A program made the position numbers and the translations under genes. Shown here piece by piece: positions 51,301 through 59,146 of a stretch of DNA of 64,000 bases (its first letter is position 1; each line of letters opens with the position of its first letter). The DNA is from Crocinitomicaceae bacterium (GTDB lineage Bacteria > Bacteroidota > Bacteroidia > Flavobacteriales_D > Crocinitomicaceae): NCBI GenBank assembly GCA_024643365.1, contig JAHENC010000018.1, positions 62,001 to 126,000 of the forward strand. Reading direction: 5' to 3'. The notes beneath the pieces were generated by a model that made no database searches, was not told where the DNA came from, and was given only the letters and a program-made list of their open reading frames with translations.

Positions 51301-52714
51301 AAAGTTAACCATTAACGGAGATTTAATAATGAATGGAGAATTGAGGTTACATGATAAATCTACGATTGTCCAAATTGAAAATAGTACATGGTCGGGAAAT
51401 GGTAATGTCTTTCTGCAACAGGCAATTACTGGAACAGGTGGTACTACTCCAAGCGGAAGGTTATGGTTTGTTGTAAGTCCAATGGGCAATTCAGTGAGTC
51501 AAGCTTACAAAGCGGAAACGTCGGCTGTACTAAAGTACTTTAATGAACCAACTGGTTCTTGGGTTGAAATAAATAATTCCTCTACACCAATTGAAATTGG
51601 TAAAGGATACTTCGTTCAAACAGGGGTAATGGATACCTTGGTTTTTTCCGGAGGAAATCTAAACAACGGAAACTATACGATTCCATGTACACGAACTGGT
51701 AATACTAATTCTTATCGAGGATTTAATTTAATCTCCAATCCATATGCATCCTACGTTGACTTTAATGCGGTAACGAAAACAAACATCCTTCCAACAATGT
51801 GGTATCGAACAGCTGATTTAACCCAAACAATGGTTTTCGATACCTACAACAGTGAGTTGGGAATCGGTACGAGTTTGGGTGGAGAAACGGTAACTCAGTT
51901 TATTCCTCCCATGCAATCATTTTGGGTGAAAATTCCTTTTGGATTCTCAACAGGTGCGGTTGGTTTTTCCAATGCTATGAGAAGTCATTATTCCAATGGA
52001 TTTGAAGGATTGAAATCTAGTTTGAATGATTTTCCTGTCTACGTTCGGTTGAACTTACTCGATCAGGATAAGAAGGATCAGCTAATTGTATACATGGATC
52101 ATCATGTGAGTAATGAATTCGATCAAATGGATTCAGAAAAAATGATTGTTGCAGGATATCCACAAGTCTATACAAATGTTGGTCCGGCCAAATTAGTCAT
52201 TGATGGGTTGTTATTCACACATGCACATACAACTGTTCCCCTTAGCTTGAATATTCCAACAGCAAAATCATATGTGTTTCAGGCAGAAGAAATAACGCAT
52301 GAACAATCTGGGATTGTTTTAGAAGATAAGTTGTTGCGTGTATTCCAAGATCTCTCAGAGGACCCAAGTTATACTTTTTACACGGTAAATGGCATCATAT
52401 CAAATCGTTTCGTGCTCCATTTTAATTTTTCTAATGGAAATAACGGCACACTAATGACCTCCGAAGGCACGAATGAAGAGGATGCTGTTTTAGTCTTTTC
52501 AACTAGTAATGATGGTATTCATTTATCAATAAACGAAGTATTGGATGCCCCTTTTGAACTTGAGGTAATTGATGCGATGGGACGCTTGGTGAAGACGGTT
52601 CTTATCACCGATCAAGAATCCGTCATTGGACTTCAAGCAGGTTCTGGATTTTATTTTCTTCAATTCAATTGGAAAAATGAAATCGTAAGAAAAAAGGTAT
52701 TCGTTAACAACTAA
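48344..52714 (+). CDS. Large secreted protein with T9SS type A sorting domain
   Basis: A 1456-aa exported protein. A long signal peptide has its hydrophobic core at residues ~25-37 (WSLFLLIFLFGSTQAQ). The N-terminal region (TTIAEWNF...) resembles cell-surface jelly-roll domains. The middle has Ser/Thr-rich Ig-like or MBG-like segments and a propeller-like part (NNSGGIWYYNG, GFAISPDGIFAYIADD). Residues ~910-1250 include a right-handed beta domain (GEWKGDDNGSWKNQTNWCGG). The C-terminal ~80 residues (IDAMGRLVKTVL, FYFLQFNWKNEIVRKKVFV) are a type A sorting domain for secretion by the Por system. Divergent from the PqqD operon. Confidence 0.9.
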   Translation: MMKTQCYLKPTHFTFINRLKYIRFWSLFLLIFLFGSTQAQTTIAEWNFSSSNTVPSIGAGTASVYGNLSQSFPTSSYGKCWQLSNFPNQSSQNGTRGVGFNVSTVGYTNVQVNFEQRASGSASRWAQVDYSIDGGSNWILAYWNNNGAIIPKDSWVAFSVDFTNVTGVANNANFKVRIVSVFCPLAFDESTNAVPFSANSAYMIAESSAVYSPSTSTNNNNYSSNGTWRFDNISVKGVSIPVINAINLNSSMTAVYGSPSNAIPITLSASNVIAGISATPSSGFELSTSSSSGFASTPLLNLSNGSIIYVRTIFNKSVGTFNGVPCVLLQSNGAVNKNVTTKSNGNQITTKSLSISADDTYKEMGQILASGAGNTSFTSIGLISCDTISSVNVTYGLAGEGTGVGSIVGEYPNQVIPSLPIGTTFNSSNYMISYVNGTIFVTGFTPGNIIVNRIGDGSSALGSATYPLNLIEFIPTGSAFQTMNQQFSNANLLTETGEQVASNGHLNSSNGFIGIPGYNAVPGTPNVASAQPKATNILGLGASVNGRVVFPITGTGIPFVEGFLTSLLPLNATTFYVAGTGINNSGGIWYYNGSNFIQLNGEFNAIRTIEEYNGNLYFSSDANPAGIYQMGTGLPTTTGQSATLVISTTSPKGFAISPDGIFAYIADDSPINGNNGGGIQKWIKQNGTWSKQYTHEYRVKGLIVDFSDSIAQIFGTTCLSSPGSDNNKIIKISDVSSVVIPIDLAIAGTNYIFKGLDFAPALPPNAPQIVQVEQPTCTQSTGKIHFTGLPAGQWRITGNPSGSKTGTGTTAFVENLSPGQSYTFKVTSFTGRNSIWTSAESIDAQPEIPTIPTGSATQKRCQGSTISELNLNQSNLLWYESAISTIPLNSWSPLIHNNHYYAAQSNVNGCESNDRCDVVAKLVNNGEWKGDDNGSWKNQTNWCGGVPQTGASVIIPELTIIHLDTLAELTGLNIQNMGVLHISDAKKLTINGDLIMNGELRLHDKSTIVQIENSTWSGNGNVFLQQAITGTGGTTPSGRLWFVVSPMGNSVSQAYKAETSAVLKYFNEPTGSWVEINNSSTPIEIGKGYFVQTGVMDTLVFSGGNLNNGNYTIPCTRTGNTNSYRGFNLISNPYASYVDFNAVTKTNILPTMWYRTADLTQTMVFDTYNSELGIGTSLGGETVTQFIPPMQSFWVKIPFGFSTGAVGFSNAMRSHYSNGFEGLKSSLNDFPVYVRLNLLDQDKKDQLIVYMDHHVSNEFDQMDSEKMIVAGYPQVYTNVGPAKLVIDGLLFTHAHTTVPLSLNIPTAKSYVFQAEEITHEQSGIVLEDKLLRVFQDLSEDPSYTFYTVNGIISNRFVLHFNFSNGNNGTLMTSEGTNEEDAVLVFSTSNDGIHLSINEVLDAPFELEVIDAMGRLVKTVLITDQESVIGLQAGSGFYFLQFNWKNEIVRKKVFVNN

Positions 52715-52723
52715 TCAAAACAT

Positions 52724-52891
52724 ATGAAACTCTACAAAAAACAAGGTGACTTAAAAAGTAAGCGAAGGGAATATCATGTACCCAAGGTACAAAGTACTTT
52801 GATAGATCACGAAATTTCTTTGGTAATGATGTCTGAAAGTGGGACGCCGCCAATTGAATTTAGTATTCATTTATCAAGACGTTTATCCTAG
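52724..52891 (+). CDS. Small ORF, 55 aa, unknown
   Basis: ATG 9 nt after the T9SS cargo stop, ending in TAG just before the shared terminator, so it would be the second gene of that transcript. The product is basic at its N-terminus (MKLYKKQGDLKSKRREYHVP) and ends SIHLSRRLS, with no signal peptide or membrane segment. I do not recognise it. Support comes only from position, the open frame and the terminator placement; it may be real or chance. Confidence 0.4.
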   Translation: MKLYKKQGDLKSKRREYHVPKVQSTLIDHEISLVMMSESGTPPIEFSIHLSRRLS

Positions 52892-52894
52892 CTT

Positions 52895-52931
52895 AAAAAA
52901 AAAGCCCCGGCAATCTGTCGGGGCTTTTTTT
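52895..52931. terminator. Bidirectional terminator between the cargo/ORF55 and PorP/SprF genes
   Basis: A-run, GCCCCGGC stem with a G-T pair, 5-nt loop, CGGGGC, T7. Confidence 0.87.
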
Positions 52932-53943
52932 ATTTTAATCTTCCTCTGTGATTCATTTTCTTGTAGTAGAGTAGGGACTTGAAGTAAATTTCAACAGCAC
53001 CTACACTGCTCGTTGCTTGACTCAATCTCGAGTAGTTTGCATCGAAAGCCAAACCAAATTTGATGGCTTTAATTTTCATTCCAACTGTTGCAACTACAGC
53101 ATCGTTGTGACGGTAGTAAACACCGTATGTTACGTTGTTGGATTTGTTAATGTTTGTGATTTCCGAACCTTCTTTAATTGTATGTTCAAAAGAAACACCT
53201 GCTGTAAAATTGTACGTTGGTCCTGTTCGGAAGTAAATCAGACTTGGTTGAACGTGGAAATCTCTTCTCTTCGTTGTGATATCAGCTCCAGCTTGGACAA
53301 CCATGTTCATGTACATTTTATCACCACCAAATGAGAACGCAATTTTTTGACGAGTTAAGTGGTTTAATGCATAACCTGCATAAAACGTAGATTTGTTTCT
53401 AGTCGTATGTTGGTAATATAAACCTGTACCTAAGTCAATCGTTGCATATGAACTGTTTAAACTTAATTCCGTGTTCGGAGAAGAAAAGAATCCAATTCCA
53501 TTCCATTCGTTTTCCCATGTTTGGTTTCCACGATTAACGCTTTGTTGGTAGAATCCAGGAGAAAGTCCAACAGAGAATTTATTGTTACGATCCAATGCAA
53601 TGGTATAGTTAAACGGAATAGATACACTTGTCGTCATTAAGCTTGCATCTCCAGTTTGGTCATTCACTGCTGCAATTCCTACACCAAAGCTATTTCTTCC
53701 CATTACTCCGTCACGAATTTTAAATTCCGCATTGAGGGTATTGGTTCTCATTCCTGCCTCAGGAACTGTTAACCATTGTGAACGGTAGTTAGTAAAGATG
53801 CTGTAGTCTTCCGCACCGGTTGCTACTGCTGCTGGATTATACAATACCTGTGATTGATACCAAGCACTGATGTTTTTATCTTGTTGAGCACTTGCTTGTA
53901 AAAAACACAAAGCAGTTGCCGAAAAAAGGATCATTCTTTTCAT
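52930..53943 (-). CDS. PorP/SprF family T9SS outer-membrane protein
   Basis: A 337-aa outer-membrane beta-barrel with a signal peptide (LFSATALCFLQASAQ) and the hallmark N-terminal region ISAWYQSQVLYNPAAVATGAEDYSIFTNYRSQWL. The PorP/SprF family is required for secretion or surface anchoring of particular T9SS cargo, often the one encoded next door with a type B CTD. It follows the 53949-54905 gene by 5 nt on the same strand. Many paralogues exist in one genome; this is one of them. Confidence 0.93.
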   Translation of the reverse strand: MKRMILFSATALCFLQASAQQDKNISAWYQSQVLYNPAAVATGAEDYSIFTNYRSQWLTVPEAGMRTNTLNAEFKIRDGVMGRNSFGVGIAAVNDQTGDASLMTTSVSIPFNYTIALDRNNKFSVGLSPGFYQQSVNRGNQTWENEWNGIGFFSSPNTELSLNSSYATIDLGTGLYYQHTTRNKSTFYAGYALNHLTRQKIAFSFGGDKMYMNMVVQAGADITTKRRDFHVQPSLIYFRTGPTYNFTAGVSFEHTIKEGSEITNINKSNNVTYGVYYRHNDAVVATVGMKIKAIKFGLAFDANYSRLSQATSSVGAVEIYFKSLLYYKKMNHRGRLK

Positions 53944-53948
53944 AGGTA

Positions 53949-54905
53949 TTATCTAAATAAAGTAACATTTCCTGAACGATCATCAGATCGACCGTCAATG
54001 GTTCTGAAGTTTAAAATGTATGTGTAAGTAGCTGGATTCAATGGCTTTCCTTTAAAAGTACCATCCCATCCTTCATGTGGATTCGTTGTTCTGAAAACCA
54101 TTTGACCATAACGGTTGAATACTCTTAAGTCGATTTCAGCAATTGCTCCACCTTCTTGGAATCCATTATTTGCATTATTGGTAAAGTTCTGATCTTTGTC
54201 CACGTTTGTAAGTACACGGAAGAAATCATTTTCACCATCACCATTCGGTGAGAATGAGTTAGGAAGTTCAACAAGTACCTGAGAGGCAAAGTTTACAGTT
54301 ACCAAAACAGTGTCAGAAACTGAACAACCATTCAAGGTATAAGTAGCAACGTAGTTTGTTGTGAAGAATGGATTTACCGTTAATGAATCACCTGCAACGC
54401 AAGAAGCACATCCTAAAATACTATCGGAAACAACACCGCTTGGATACCAGTATAAGTCTCCTCCAACTGGCGTACCTTCCGCGTATAAGTATGCGTTTTG
54501 ATACATATTGATTGTTGTGTCATTAATTTCAACATACGCTCCGGCTGTTGTATCAGAAAGTGTTAAGTTCATTGTTGGTGTGGTATTCACAATAACGAAT
54601 TGTGTCAGTGTACTTGTCACACCTGAAGCATTCGTTGCAACTAAAGTAATTGCGAATGGAGTAGAACCGCTAGATACAGGGAAACAAATCGGACCAGGAT
54701 TTTGTCCAATGTAAGTCGAAGGAGTTGCTCCCTGAAATGACCATCCGTATGTTAAGTCACCACCAGTTGAGTTGTTTGTAACATAAATGCAGTCACCTTC
54801 ACAAAGGATTAAATCTTCATCTGAAATAGTGAAGTTTGCACTTGGTGCTTGAGCAAAAACAAGTTGCGTTAAACACAAGGCAGCAAAGAGGAAAATTGAT
54901 TTCAT
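53949..54905 (-). CDS. PKD-like protein with T9SS type B sorting domain
   Basis: A 318-aa exported protein: signal peptide (MKSIFLFAALCLTQLVFAQ), a PKD-like domain (residues ~22-110, CIYVTNNSTGGDLTYGWSFQGATPS), a second beta domain with a CASC-type Cys cluster (ILGCASCVAGDS), and a C-terminal gliding-motility CTD: LPNSFSPNGDGENDFFRV and VFNRYGQMVFRTTNPHEGWDGTFKGKPLNPATYTY. The CTD is the type B (CHU_C) signal. Pairing with the PorP/SprF gene right after suggests a dedicated secretion or attachment partner. Confidence 0.92.
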   Translation of the reverse strand: MKSIFLFAALCLTQLVFAQAPSANFTISDEDLILCEGDCIYVTNNSTGGDLTYGWSFQGATPSTYIGQNPGPICFPVSSGSTPFAITLVATNASGVTSTLTQFVIVNTTPTMNLTLSDTTAGAYVEINDTTINMYQNAYLYAEGTPVGGDLYWYPSGVVSDSILGCASCVAGDSLTVNPFFTTNYVATYTLNGCSVSDTVLVTVNFASQVLVELPNSFSPNGDGENDFFRVLTNVDKDQNFTNNANNGFQEGGAIAEIDLRVFNRYGQMVFRTTNPHEGWDGTFKGKPLNPATYTYILNFRTIDGRSDDRSGNVTLFR

Positions 54906-54968
54906 ATAGCTTGAAAAGTTAATTCAATAATACGAAAGTAAGCAAAAAAGTTTCAATTGCATAAAGAT

Positions 54969-55820
54969 TTACTGACTTGCCCGTATCAAAGTACGAACTT
55001 CATTCATTTCAGGTACATCATGAACACGAAATATATGAGCATTTTTTGTCATTAAAAGGGCATGCAAGGCACTTGTACCATTTAGTGAATTTTCAACACC
55101 AACCTTTAACACCTCTCGAATCATTGATTTTCTTGAAATCCCTACCAAAATTGGTTTTTCAAAAAGGTGAAGCATTTCAAATGAACGAATCAATTCATAG
55201 TTTTCTTCAATGGATTTACCAAAACCAAATCCAGGATCTAGAATGATGTTATAAACTCCACGTTTTTCTAACTCGGAGATTTTTTGAGAAAAATACCGCA
55301 AAACATCCATCATAAAATGACTTGACACATAGGAAGTACCAATATTTGACTTTTCGCCTCTGTGGTAGGTTAGTACATATGGGGCTTGATGTTTAGCAAC
55401 AATCTCCCATATTTCAGGGTCAAATTGACCGCCGGAAATATCATTTACAATATCAGCACCTTGAGTTAATGCATAATTAGCCACTTCAGCGTAAAACGTA
55501 TCAATAGAGAGTATAATGTCCGGAAATTCTTGACGCAACAATGGAAACACATTTTGTAATCTTGAGATTTCTTCACTTGCACTGGGTGTTTCGGCTCCGG
55601 GACGGGTGCTGCTCGCTCCGATATCGATGATGTCTGCTCCGGCCTGAATCATTTGAGATACCTCACTAAGGAAGTCTTCGCTTAGCTTCGTACGGCTTTT
55701 TTCATAGAATGAATCTGGTGTCATATTCAGAATTCCCATTATCTTTGGAACGCTGAAATCGTGCAGTTGTCCTTTACATTGTATAAAGCGACTGATGCGA
55801 AAAGAAGTGTTTGATATCAT
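54969..55820 (-). CDS. folP: Dihydropteroate synthase
   Basis: A 283-aa folate-pathway enzyme joining p-aminobenzoate and 6-hydroxymethyl-dihydropterin pyrophosphate. IMGILNMTPDSF, GADIIDIGASSTRPGAE (pABA/pterin loops), LSIDTFYAEVA, IVNDISGGQ, ILDPGFGFGKS and GISRKSMIREV are the expected motifs in order. Sulfonamide target. Divergent from DUF1599 with only 9 bp between start codons; a TACATTTG element for it would lie inside that gene. Confidence 0.97.
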   Translation of the reverse strand: MISNTSFRISRFIQCKGQLHDFSVPKIMGILNMTPDSFYEKSRTKLSEDFLSEVSQMIQAGADIIDIGASSTRPGAETPSASEEISRLQNVFPLLRQEFPDIILSIDTFYAEVANYALTQGADIVNDISGGQFDPEIWEIVAKHQAPYVLTYHRGEKSNIGTSYVSSHFMMDVLRYFSQKISELEKRGVYNIILDPGFGFGKSIEENYELIRSFEMLHLFEKPILVGISRKSMIREVLKVGVENSLNGTSALHALLMTKNAHIFRVHDVPEMNEVRTLIRASQ

Positions 55821-55829
55821 ACTGAATAC

Positions 55830-56363
55830 ATGGAAAAAACTACACTTGAATACACAAATGTAATGAATGTTTGCCGAGAGATCTTTGAAAAAAAATCACT
55901 CGACTACGGACCGTCTTGGCGAATTTTACGACCAAGCTCCCTTACGGATCAAATTTTCATCAAAGCACAACGTATTCGCACCATTCAAGAAACGGGTGAA
56001 AATAAGGTGGGGGAGTCCTTTGAGGATGCTTTTATGGCAATTGTGAATTATTGCATCATGGCTATTATTCAGGTTCGACATGAAGCAAAAATAAATGATG
56101 ACATGACCGTTGAACAGGCAGTCATGGCCTATCGCCAAGTAGAAAAAGAAGCATTTGAATTGATGCAGAAAAAGAACCATGATTATGGTGAAGCTTGGAG
56201 AGACATGCGCGTAAGTTCATTGACAGATTTAATCCTGAGCAAAGTTTTGCGAATTAAACAAATAGAGGATAATGCAGGATTAACGCTTGTTTCTGAGGGG
56301 ATTGAAGGAAATTATTTCGACATGTTGAATTACAGTGTTTTCGCATTAATACACCTTAAGTAA
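55830..56363 (+). CDS. DUF1599 protein with internal duplication
   Basis: A 177-aa soluble protein made of two copies of one ~70-residue unit: KKSLDYGPSWRILRPSSLTDQIFIKAQRI at the start and KKNHDYGEAWRDMRVSSLTDLILSKVLRI in the second half. This is the DUF1599 layout. Function unknown; I recall its position between folP and tpiA-linked genes being conserved in Bacteroidota, which suggests a core role. Confidence 0.88.
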   Translation: MEKTTLEYTNVMNVCREIFEKKSLDYGPSWRILRPSSLTDQIFIKAQRIRTIQETGENKVGESFEDAFMAIVNYCIMAIIQVRHEAKINDDMTVEQAVMAYRQVEKEAFELMQKKNHDYGEAWRDMRVSSLTDLILSKVLRIKQIEDNAGLTLVSEGIEGNYFDMLNYSVFALIHLK

Positions 56364-56432
56364 TTTTGTTAAGAGGCTGTTAATTCCATTCTTTGGATAA
56401 AATCTTCTTTTACATTTACCAAAACCATTGCT

Positions 56433-57506
56433 ATGAAAGAAACACTTAACATCAGTTCTTGGTCCATTCGCATCATCGTTGCAGGACTATTCCTCATTTC
56501 AGCCTTTGGAAAGATATTTCCGGATCCATCAATGTATGGAACCATTTCAACATTCGAAGTTCAACAATTATATCCGATGGGATTTTCTGAATTGTTGGCG
56601 AAATACTTTTCACGAACTTTAATTGGTGTCGAATTTGCTTTGGGATTTTTGCTCCTTTTTCCATTTAACTTGAAAAAATGGGTGATTCCTTCCATTATTT
56701 TGATGCTGACTGTTTTTTGTGTTCATTTATCCATTGAAGTAGCTACAAAAGGCAATGTTGGAAATTGTGGATGTTTTGGAAGTTTACTTCCTATGACACC
56801 CGTTCAAGCAATAATGAAAAACGTATTGTCCATCGGATTACTTGTTTTACTCCTTTGGAAACATGATGAAGTTCTTCCTAAAAAATCAAACTACTTAGCT
56901 ATGACAAATATTGTAACTGCTTGTATTCTAGCAATGTTTATGTTAATTCCAATTTTCAAGAAACCAACTGATGTTATTGAAGCCCAAACCGCAGCTACGG
57001 ATACAACGAGTGTTCAGGTCGATCCAACACAATCAACAAGTCTAAGGGTAATAACACCATCAGCACAAAAGGACACGGTGAAAACTCCTGAAAAACCAAT
57101 AGGTCCAAAACAAAAGAAATCTGGTTTCGCGAAGTATTATGCGAATATTGACCAAGGAAAGAAAATTTTATGTTTTTTCGCTCCTTCTTGCGAACATTGT
57201 CAGGCAACGGCGAAAGAATTAACTGAAATGCGAAAAGCAAATCCGGATTTTCCTGAAATGCAGATTTTATTCATGGATGAAGCTCCGGAAGAGATTCCTA
57301 ATTTCTTCAAATTTGCAGGCGCGACCTATCCACACAAGGTCATCGAAATCATCGAATTTTGGAATGCTATTGGAAATGAGAAAAATGTTCCAGGCGTATG
57401 TTATTTATGGAACGGCAACGTGATGAAATTCTATGAGGGAACAGAAGGTCCAAATCAGTTTAGTAAGTCAGACTTGAAACTTCAATTGCAGAAAATCAAG
57501 AAATAG
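56433..57506 (+). CDS. BT_3928-type DoxX/MauE membrane protein with thioredoxin-like domain
   Basis: A 357-aa protein: four membrane helices (residues ~12-28, 62-80, 82-104, 125-145) forming a DoxX/MauE-like core, with the pair Cys112/Cys114 in GNCGCFGSLLP, a fifth helix near 158-175, a Pro/Thr-rich linker, and a C-terminal thioredoxin-like domain with Cys253/Cys256 in APSCEHCQATAK. It resembles redox-associated quinone-linked disulfide systems; that function is inferred. Family members have been called BT_3928 family. 70 bp separate it from DUF1599 and 58 bp from tpiA. Confidence 0.86.
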   Translation: MKETLNISSWSIRIIVAGLFLISAFGKIFPDPSMYGTISTFEVQQLYPMGFSELLAKYFSRTLIGVEFALGFLLLFPFNLKKWVIPSIILMLTVFCVHLSIEVATKGNVGNCGCFGSLLPMTPVQAIMKNVLSIGLLVLLLWKHDEVLPKKSNYLAMTNIVTACILAMFMLIPIFKKPTDVIEAQTAATDTTSVQVDPTQSTSLRVITPSAQKDTVKTPEKPIGPKQKKSGFAKYYANIDQGKKILCFFAPSCEHCQATAKELTEMRKANPDFPEMQILFMDEAPEEIPNFFKFAGATYPHKVIEIIEFWNAIGNEKNVPGVCYLWNGNVMKFYEGTEGPNQFSKSDLKLQLQKIKK

Positions 57507-57564
57507 GATTACATTCTTTACAGATTTTCGAGCCAGATTCCGGGAATTATACCTATTTTCGACC

Positions 57565-58305
57565 ATGAGAAACAAAATTCTTGCGGCAAATTGGAAAATG
57601 AATTTGACTGCTTCTGAAGCTCACGATTGGCTTGTTGAATTCAATGAACTAAACTCCGATAAGAACAAAGCTGAATTTCGACTTTATGCACCGAATATTT
57701 TCCTTTCGGACCTCGTGAAGTCTCATACGATGCATATCGGTGCTCAAAATGTTCATTCCTCCGATTTCGGAGCTTTTACTGGAGAAGTTTCTATACCACA
57801 ACTTATAAGTATAGGCGTGCAATCGGTTCTTATAGGACATAGTGAACGAAGAATGTATTTTCATGAAACGGATGCAATCTTAAAAGAGAAAGTAGATGCG
57901 TGCTGCAAAAATGAACTACCATTTGTCTTTTGCTGCGGTGAATCTTTGGAAATCCGAGAGAAAGGCGAACATTTGAATTTCATAGAGACACAATTATCCG
58001 CAGCTATTTTACAGATAAAAACATCTGATTTATCCTTACTGACAATTGCTTACGAGCCCATTTGGGCAATTGGTACTGGTCAAACAGCTACTATTTACCA
58101 GATTAACGAAGTTCATGCATTTATTCGTCAAGTAATGCAGGAATCGTTCGGTGAAAATGGTGCCGAAATCTCAATTCTATACGGAGGAAGTGTAAATACT
58201 TCCAATGCAAAAAGTATTTTCGCTTGTCCAGATGTGGACGGTGGACTCATAGGTGGAGCATCCTTGAATGCATCCAATTTTCTTGAATTAGCAAGCTCTT
58301 TTTAA
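57565..58305 (+). CDS. tpiA: Triosephosphate isomerase
   Basis: A 246-aa glycolytic enzyme interconverting DHAP and glyceraldehyde-3-phosphate. Lys11 in AANWKMNL, the electrophilic His in LIGHSERRMYFHE, the catalytic Glu in AYEPIWAIGTG (loop 6 continues TGQTAT) and the phosphate-binding YGGSVN and GGLIGGASL are present. Normal length. Followed one base later by prmA. Confidence 0.98.
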   Translation: MRNKILAANWKMNLTASEAHDWLVEFNELNSDKNKAEFRLYAPNIFLSDLVKSHTMHIGAQNVHSSDFGAFTGEVSIPQLISIGVQSVLIGHSERRMYFHETDAILKEKVDACCKNELPFVFCCGESLEIREKGEHLNFIETQLSAAILQIKTSDLSLLTIAYEPIWAIGTGQTATIYQINEVHAFIRQVMQESFGENGAEISILYGGSVNTSNAKSIFACPDVDGGLIGGASLNASNFLELASSF

Positions 58306-58306
58306 A

Positions 58307-59143
58307 ATGAATTATTACGAATTAACAGTTCAATTATCGGATTTTGATCGTTGGAACGACATCCTAATTGCTTACTTGGCTGAACTTGATTACGAAAGTT
58401 TTCAAGAAGAAACCCCGGCAGTAAAAGCGTACATTCAAGAATCTTCTTACAACGGTGAGGTGCTACAATCATTATTCAACGAGCTTCAAGCCGGAGATGA
58501 TGTTATCCAATCATTTGAAGTCAAACTGATTCCGCAACAGAACTGGAACGCACAGTGGGAATCGCAGTTTGAACCCGTATTTATTGGGGATGATATCCGA
58601 GTTGTTGCACCATTTCATCAATTGGATCCGTTCACAGGAATTGAAATCCTCATTGAACCCAAAATGTCTTTTGGAACAGGACATCATCAAACCACACATT
58701 TAATGTGTCAATCGATGATGGGAATGGACTTCCAGTCAAAACGTGTGTTAGATATGGGCAGCGGGACAGGAGTACTCGCGATTTTAGCTGAAAAGCGAGG
58801 TTCAAATGATATTGTGGCTATAGATATTGAAGAATGGTCCGCAGAGAATTGTGCAGATAACGCCTCGAAAAATGGCTGTAAATACATTCAATCACTACAT
58901 GGTGGCGTGGAAGTAATTCCAACAGAACCATTTGATTACGTATTGGCAAACATTAACAAGAATGTGCTGACCGCTCAGATGTCTACTTATGTGAATCGAA
59001 TGAAAACAGGTGGACATTTGTTTTTAAGTGGATTTTTTGTATCCGATACAGATGAATTGAAAATGTTGGCATCTGGTTTGAAGTTACAGTTTCAAGCACA
59101 GCACGAACGAGAAGGTTGGGCGGTTTTACTCTTTAAAAAATAA
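58307..59143 (+). CDS. prmA: Ribosomal protein L11 methyltransferase
   Basis: A 278-aa SAM-dependent lysine methyltransferase for ribosomal protein L11. MSFGTGHHQTTHLM is the PrmA-specific substrate/SAM region, VLDMGSGTGVLAILAEKRG is motif I, and DYVLANINKNVLTAQM is the NP-type segment. N-terminal ~90 residues form the L11-recognition domain. It is separated from tpiA by one base and from the next gene by 3 nt. Confidence 0.95.
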   Translation: MNYYELTVQLSDFDRWNDILIAYLAELDYESFQEETPAVKAYIQESSYNGEVLQSLFNELQAGDDVIQSFEVKLIPQQNWNAQWESQFEPVFIGDDIRVVAPFHQLDPFTGIEILIEPKMSFGTGHHQTTHLMCQSMMGMDFQSKRVLDMGSGTGVLAILAEKRGSNDIVAIDIEEWSAENCADNASKNGCKYIQSLHGGVEVIPTEPFDYVLANINKNVLTAQMSTYVNRMKTGGHLFLSGFFVSDTDELKMLASGLKLQFQAQHEREGWAVLLFKK

Positions 59144-59146
59144 GCT

